This document shows, in pieces, positions 32,501 through 35,278 of a stretch of DNA of 35,278 bases. Numbering within the stretch: position 1 is the first letter of the stretch; every line of letters begins with the position of its first letter. The translations under genes and the position numbers were made by a program. The notes beneath the pieces were generated by a model. The model had not been told where the DNA came from. It was given only the letters and a program-made list of their open reading frames with translations, and made no database searches. The DNA comes from Propionibacteriaceae bacterium (GTDB lineage: Bacteria > Actinomycetota > Actinomycetes > Propionibacteriales > Propionibacteriaceae): the NCBI GenBank assembly GCA_030532825.1, contig JAUNKK010000022.1, forward strand, positions 1 to 35,278, written 5' to 3'.

Positions 32501-33729
32501 TGCGGGTGGCGCTTCTCATCGACGACTTCTTCCCCTCATCGGGTGGGATCGGCCGTTCGGTGGAAACACAGATCGAGGAACTCAACGCCTTGGGGCATGA
32601 GGTAAGCCTGATCGCCCCCGATCGTCACCTGGAGAAGCCCCGGGCCTGCCGGGTAATCGAATGCCCCACCATCTACATTGAGGGTCTCCCAGCCCACCTG
32701 AGCATCCTGCACAATTCGCAACGCCGAGCCCACCTGATTTCCCAGTGCGCCACGTTCGACATCATTCACTCCCAGACCGAGCGGGGAGCCCTCATCCTGG
32801 GCGCGCGGCTCGCACGGCTGCAAGGCATCCCGCACCTCCACACTTTCCACGCCAACGTCGCTGGAACGCACCAGACCGTTAAAGCAGCGATCTTCGGGAC
32901 CTGGCTATATCAGGTTCTCATCAACCCGCTTCTAACGCGGGCCGCGGGTCGTGCCTCCAACAGGTCCCGCCTCGTGCCGGCCCGTCTGGAACCGGGCGGG
33001 CTGGCTGCCCGAATGGACTGGGCCTCGTTCGCTGACATTGCAGGAAAAGTCGACGCGTGGACGGTACCCAGCCCGTTCATGAAGGATCTCATCCAGCGCG
33101 CCGCCACGCACCGGGTGCCGGGCCACGTCGTACCGACAGGCGTCGGCCAGGGGATGCTGAGCGCCATCGCGACAGCTCCCCGAGAGCGTTCCGACAAGAC
33201 GGTGCGGTTCCTATCCGTGGGTCGACTGGCAAAGGAGAAACGCCTTGATGTGCTCGTGCGGGCCTTTCGCCGGGCCAAGATCCCCAACTCGGAGCTGGTG
33301 CTGGTGGGTGATGGCGACCAACGGGCACTTCTCAAGACGCTCGCGGCGGGGTCAAGCAATATTGATTTCCGCGGCCATCTGAGATCCTTAGAAGCGATCG
33401 CCTACGAGTTGGTGAACGCCGACGCGCTGGTTCTGACAAGCCATCGGTTCGAGTCCCAGGGGCTGGTGTTGTCCGAAGCCGTCGCAGCTGAACTCCCCGT
33501 GCTGTATTGCGACGACCGCCTCACCGTGGCGACGTCGCCCGCCTCGGCGCTGCTAACGGAGCCAGATGTTGGGTCGATCGCGGCGGGGTTGCGCGCACTC
33601 GCGGACCCCGAGCGACGAACGCGAATGCGTGAGGCAACGCGAAGCCTACAAGACAGCCTGACTCCCCGGCGCACTGCCGAGAAATACGTCGACATCTATC
33701 AACACCTGATCGGAGGCCCGCGTGCCTGA
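32500..33729 (+). CDS. GT4 family glycosyltransferase
   Basis: A 409-residue GT-B fold glycosyltransferase. The N-terminal domain starts MRVALLIDDFFPSSGGIGRSVE with the Gly-rich acceptor loop, then FDIIHSQTERGALI and IPHLHTFHAN. The C-terminal domain has FLSVGRLAKEKRLDVLVRAF, LVLVGDGDQR, and an E-x7-E-type donor motif in SHRFESQGLVLSEAVAAELP. The sugar donor is probably a nucleotide hexose and the acceptor a lipid or glycolipid, as in related PimB/MgtA-like enzymes; this is inference. It starts at TGATG overlapping the phosphodiesterase stop and overlaps tdk by 8 nt; an upstream in-frame start at 32290 lies inside the preceding gene. Confidence 0.9.
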   Translation: MRVALLIDDFFPSSGGIGRSVETQIEELNALGHEVSLIAPDRHLEKPRACRVIECPTIYIEGLPAHLSILHNSQRRAHLISQCATFDIIHSQTERGALILGARLARLQGIPHLHTFHANVAGTHQTVKAAIFGTWLYQVLINPLLTRAAGRASNRSRLVPARLEPGGLAARMDWASFADIAGKVDAWTVPSPFMKDLIQRAATHRVPGHVVPTGVGQGMLSAIATAPRERSDKTVRFLSVGRLAKEKRLDVLVRAFRRAKIPNSELVLVGDGDQRALLKTLAAGSSNIDFRGHLRSLEAIAYELVNADALVLTSHRFESQGLVLSEAVAAELPVLYCDDRLTVATSPASALLTEPDVGSIAAGLRALADPERRTRMREATRSLQDSLTPRRTAEKYVDIYQHLIGGPRA

Positions 33730-34390
33730 ACTCGTCTTCCACACCGGCCCGATGGACTGTGGCAAGTCGACGCTCGCACTCCAGTTCGATCACACACAGT
33801 CAACTCATGGTCGGATGGGTCGCATCTTCACCTGCCGCGATCGCTCAGGCCAGGCGCGGATCACCTCACGCCTTGGGCTCTCCGAGGAAGCGACCGAGGT
33901 CGGAAGCGACTTCGACTTCTGGCGTGATGTGATCTCGCAGCTTATCGCCGGTCAACGCATCGACTATCTCGTCTGCGACGAAGCCCAGTTCTACAGCGGG
34001 GAACAGGTGGAACAGCTGGCACGCATCGTTGACGAACTTCAGATCGATGTGTACGCCTTCGGGATTTTGGCGGACTTTCGCACGCGACTTTTCCCAGGCT
34101 CGCAGCGCTTGGTCGAACTGGCCGACCGGGTTGAGACCCTGCCGCTGGGGCCGCTGTGCTGGTGTGGGGCCAAGGGAACACACAATGCCCGCACCGTGGA
34201 TGGGCTCATGGTGACTGAAGGTTCCCAGGTGGTGGTGGGGGATACCGGGACTGGCGAAATCCGCTACGAGGTGTTATGCCGAGCCCACCACCGTCGGCGC
34301 ATGACTGCTCAGCGAGCCCGGGCGACGCTCGGAGCGGACCCCCTGCCCTTCGGAGCAGAGGAGCCTACCGGGAGCCCCCACCAAACATGA
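33722..34390 (+). CDS. tdk: Thymidine kinase (type II)
   Basis: A 222-residue type II thymidine kinase that phosphorylates thymidine to dTMP in salvage. Walker A is GPMDCGKST (residues 9-17); VCDEAQF carries the Walker B Asp and catalytic Glu; FGILADFRTRLFPGS is the lasso and nucleoside-binding region; the zinc site is CWCGAKGTHNAR plus a late CRAHH. All key residues are present. The Arg-rich C-terminal tail is longer than usual. The GTG start overlaps the glycosyltransferase stop by 8 nt. It is the last gene of the operon and overlaps the convergent sepH by 26 nt. Confidence 0.93.
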   Translation: MPELVFHTGPMDCGKSTLALQFDHTQSTHGRMGRIFTCRDRSGQARITSRLGLSEEATEVGSDFDFWRDVISQLIAGQRIDYLVCDEAQFYSGEQVEQLARIVDELQIDVYAFGILADFRTRLFPGSQRLVELADRVETLPLGPLCWCGAKGTHNARTVDGLMVTEGSQVVVGDTGTGEIRYEVLCRAHHRRRMTAQRARATLGADPLPFGAEEPTGSPHQT

Positions 34391-35278
34391 TCTCGTCCCA
34401 ACTAGGAATCGAGGGGCGACGCCGGTTTCTGGCTCGCGGCTGGGGCGACGTATCCTCGTTCTCGGCGGGCGCAAGCAGCGCCTCCTGAGACGGGGGCTCC
34501 TCTGAGTCTTCCTCTTCATGCCCCGCCGTCAGAGGCTCGCCATCCTGGTCGGCCTCGGGCAGTCCCATGAACTCATCATTGATCTCGGTGTCTTCATGCG
34601 CAGGCCCAATGGTCTCGTCTGCTTCAGCCTCCTCAGGCTGGGCCTCTTGCTCGTCATCTAGGCCAACATAGATGCGTACTGAGTCCTCGCTGACCCCGCT
34701 CAGCATGTCGTATAGGTCGTCCAGTTCGGACGTTGCCGGACCCTCGTCGAAGCTCCTCGTCGGCACATCGTCGCCCGGCAACGCCGGGGGTGCTTCCGGC
34801 TGGCTGGTGGCGCGCACCAAGGCGAACTCGTCGTCGAAGTCCAGAGTGTTCTCGTTGTCAGGGTCTTGACTACCCGGCAGTTCCTCGCCGATCATCCACC
34901 GCGCGTCGGGGTTGTCGGCGATAGAAAAGCGGCCTCGGGGATCGAAGAGAAACTCTGCCCGCCGCTCGTGGGCCGTCATGATCCCCACTAGGCGCCACTT
35001 GAGATCCGGTTCCCGCCAGGCGTCCCAGGCGATGTCGTCCGCGTCTATACTGCGCGCCTTCAACCGACTCGTGATGAGTTCCTGAAGACGCTGGTGTCCG
35101 CTCCCGTCCCCCCGGCGACGGACAGCACAACTGAGCGCGGTCGTTGTCATGTGCTCCCGTTCGGCGATAACCGGCAGGGCGAAACCCTCGATCTGCCCGG
35201 CCTCGACTCCTGCCTCGGCCGCGACCTCCGCGAGGGTCGCCCCGCCACGGATGCGGGATTGGATCTCCCGCGGGCTCA
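34365..35278 (-). CDS. sepH: Septation protein SepH (5' end beyond window)
   Basis: The visible 303 residues form all but the N terminus of a SepH-like protein (DUF3071). The frame runs unbroken from 35278 through SPREIQSRIRGGATLAEVAAEAG, a helix-turn-helix, then LPVIAEREHM, the conserved segment with IAWDAWREPDLKWRLVGI and FLFDPRGRFSIADNPDARWMIGEE, and a long acidic, probably disordered C-terminal region rich in Glu and Asp, ending PSIPSWDEIMFGG, the conserved C-terminal motif. The ATG at 35150 is internal, not the real start. SepH binds FtsZ and promotes its assembly in Streptomyces and mycobacteria. Confidence 0.92.
   Translation of the reverse strand, partial: SPREIQSRIRGGATLAEVAAEAGVEAGQIEGFALPVIAEREHMTTTALSCAVRRRGDGSGHQRLQELITSRLKARSIDADDIAWDAWREPDLKWRLVGIMTAHERRAEFLFDPRGRFSIADNPDARWMIGEELPGSQDPDNENTLDFDDEFALVRATSQPEAPPALPGDDVPTRSFDEGPATSELDDLYDMLSGVSEDSVRIYVGLDDEQEAQPEEAEADETIGPAHEDTEINDEFMGLPEADQDGEPLTAGHEEEDSEEPPSQEALLAPAENEDTSPQPRARNRRRPSIPSWDEIMFGGGSR

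Noticed and set aside
1-35278. Search by eye for tRNA, rRNA, CRISPR arrays, insertion sequences, attachment sites
   Set aside because: None seen; the intergenic gaps are too short and hold no cloverleaf, spacer array or terminal inverted repeats with target duplications.

Overview
The window reads as a nearly gapless stretch of chromosome from an actinomycete (Actinomycetota). The evidence is gene content and order: mtrA-mtrB-lpqB-comF-hpf-secA, an adnA-adnB helicase-nuclease pair, SepH, and the actinobacterial families DUF3107, DUF2505, DUF5998, DUF6459/Rv3235 and DUF7455. Coding sequence is moderately GC-rich, and several genes look leaderless, with a TANNNT hexamer 6-8 nt before the start codon. 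The family is uncertain; a topoisomerase IV-like parE/parC pair argues against Mycobacterium. No tRNA, rRNA, CRISPR array, insertion sequence or prophage was found, and no stretch over 300 bases lacks a gene.

Layout. 1-1606: an accessory-looking pair, a lipoprotein overlapping a secreted PKD-like protein, with very abnormal codon use. 1695-3531: a GH13 glycosidase divergent from a YqgE/AlgH protein. 3585-8219: MtrAB two-component system, LpqB and a ComF phosphoribosyltransferase. 8337-11828: ribosome hibernation factor, a clear intrinsic terminator, then SecA. 11836-14195: four small or poorly known genes with short divergent promoter regions, one carrying an exact 21-bp direct-repeat array. 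14229-18169: a TrpRS of the second (TrpRS-II-like) type, an RhlE-type DEAD-box helicase that seems to lack an ordinary start codon, DUF3107, a PP2C phosphatase and a cold-shock protein. 18265-24461: AdnA and AdnB, the actinobacterial double-strand-break resection machine. 24451-30782: a DUF7455 zinc protein, ParE, and on the opposite strand App1-like phosphatase, ParC and beta-carbonic anhydrase as one operon. 30813-34390: a tightly overlapping operon of DUF5998, phosphodiesterase, GT4 glycosyltransferase and thymidine kinase. The right end holds most of sepH, cut by the window edge.

How the genes fit together. Most of the window is housekeeping: envelope stress signalling and secretion (MtrAB-LpqB-SecA), translation control (HPF, TrpRS, Csp, DEAD helicase), DNA repair and topology (AdnAB, ParE/ParC), nucleotide salvage (Tdk) and cell division (SepH). 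I see no new multi-gene effector system. The most unusual signals are non-coding or at codon level: 252 consecutive codons without a C-ending codon in the secreted protein gene, ending abruptly in six C-ending codons; four 21-bp iterons between two divergent leaderless promoters; the missing conventional start of the helicase; and a palindrome filling the -35/-10 spacer of the trpS promoter.
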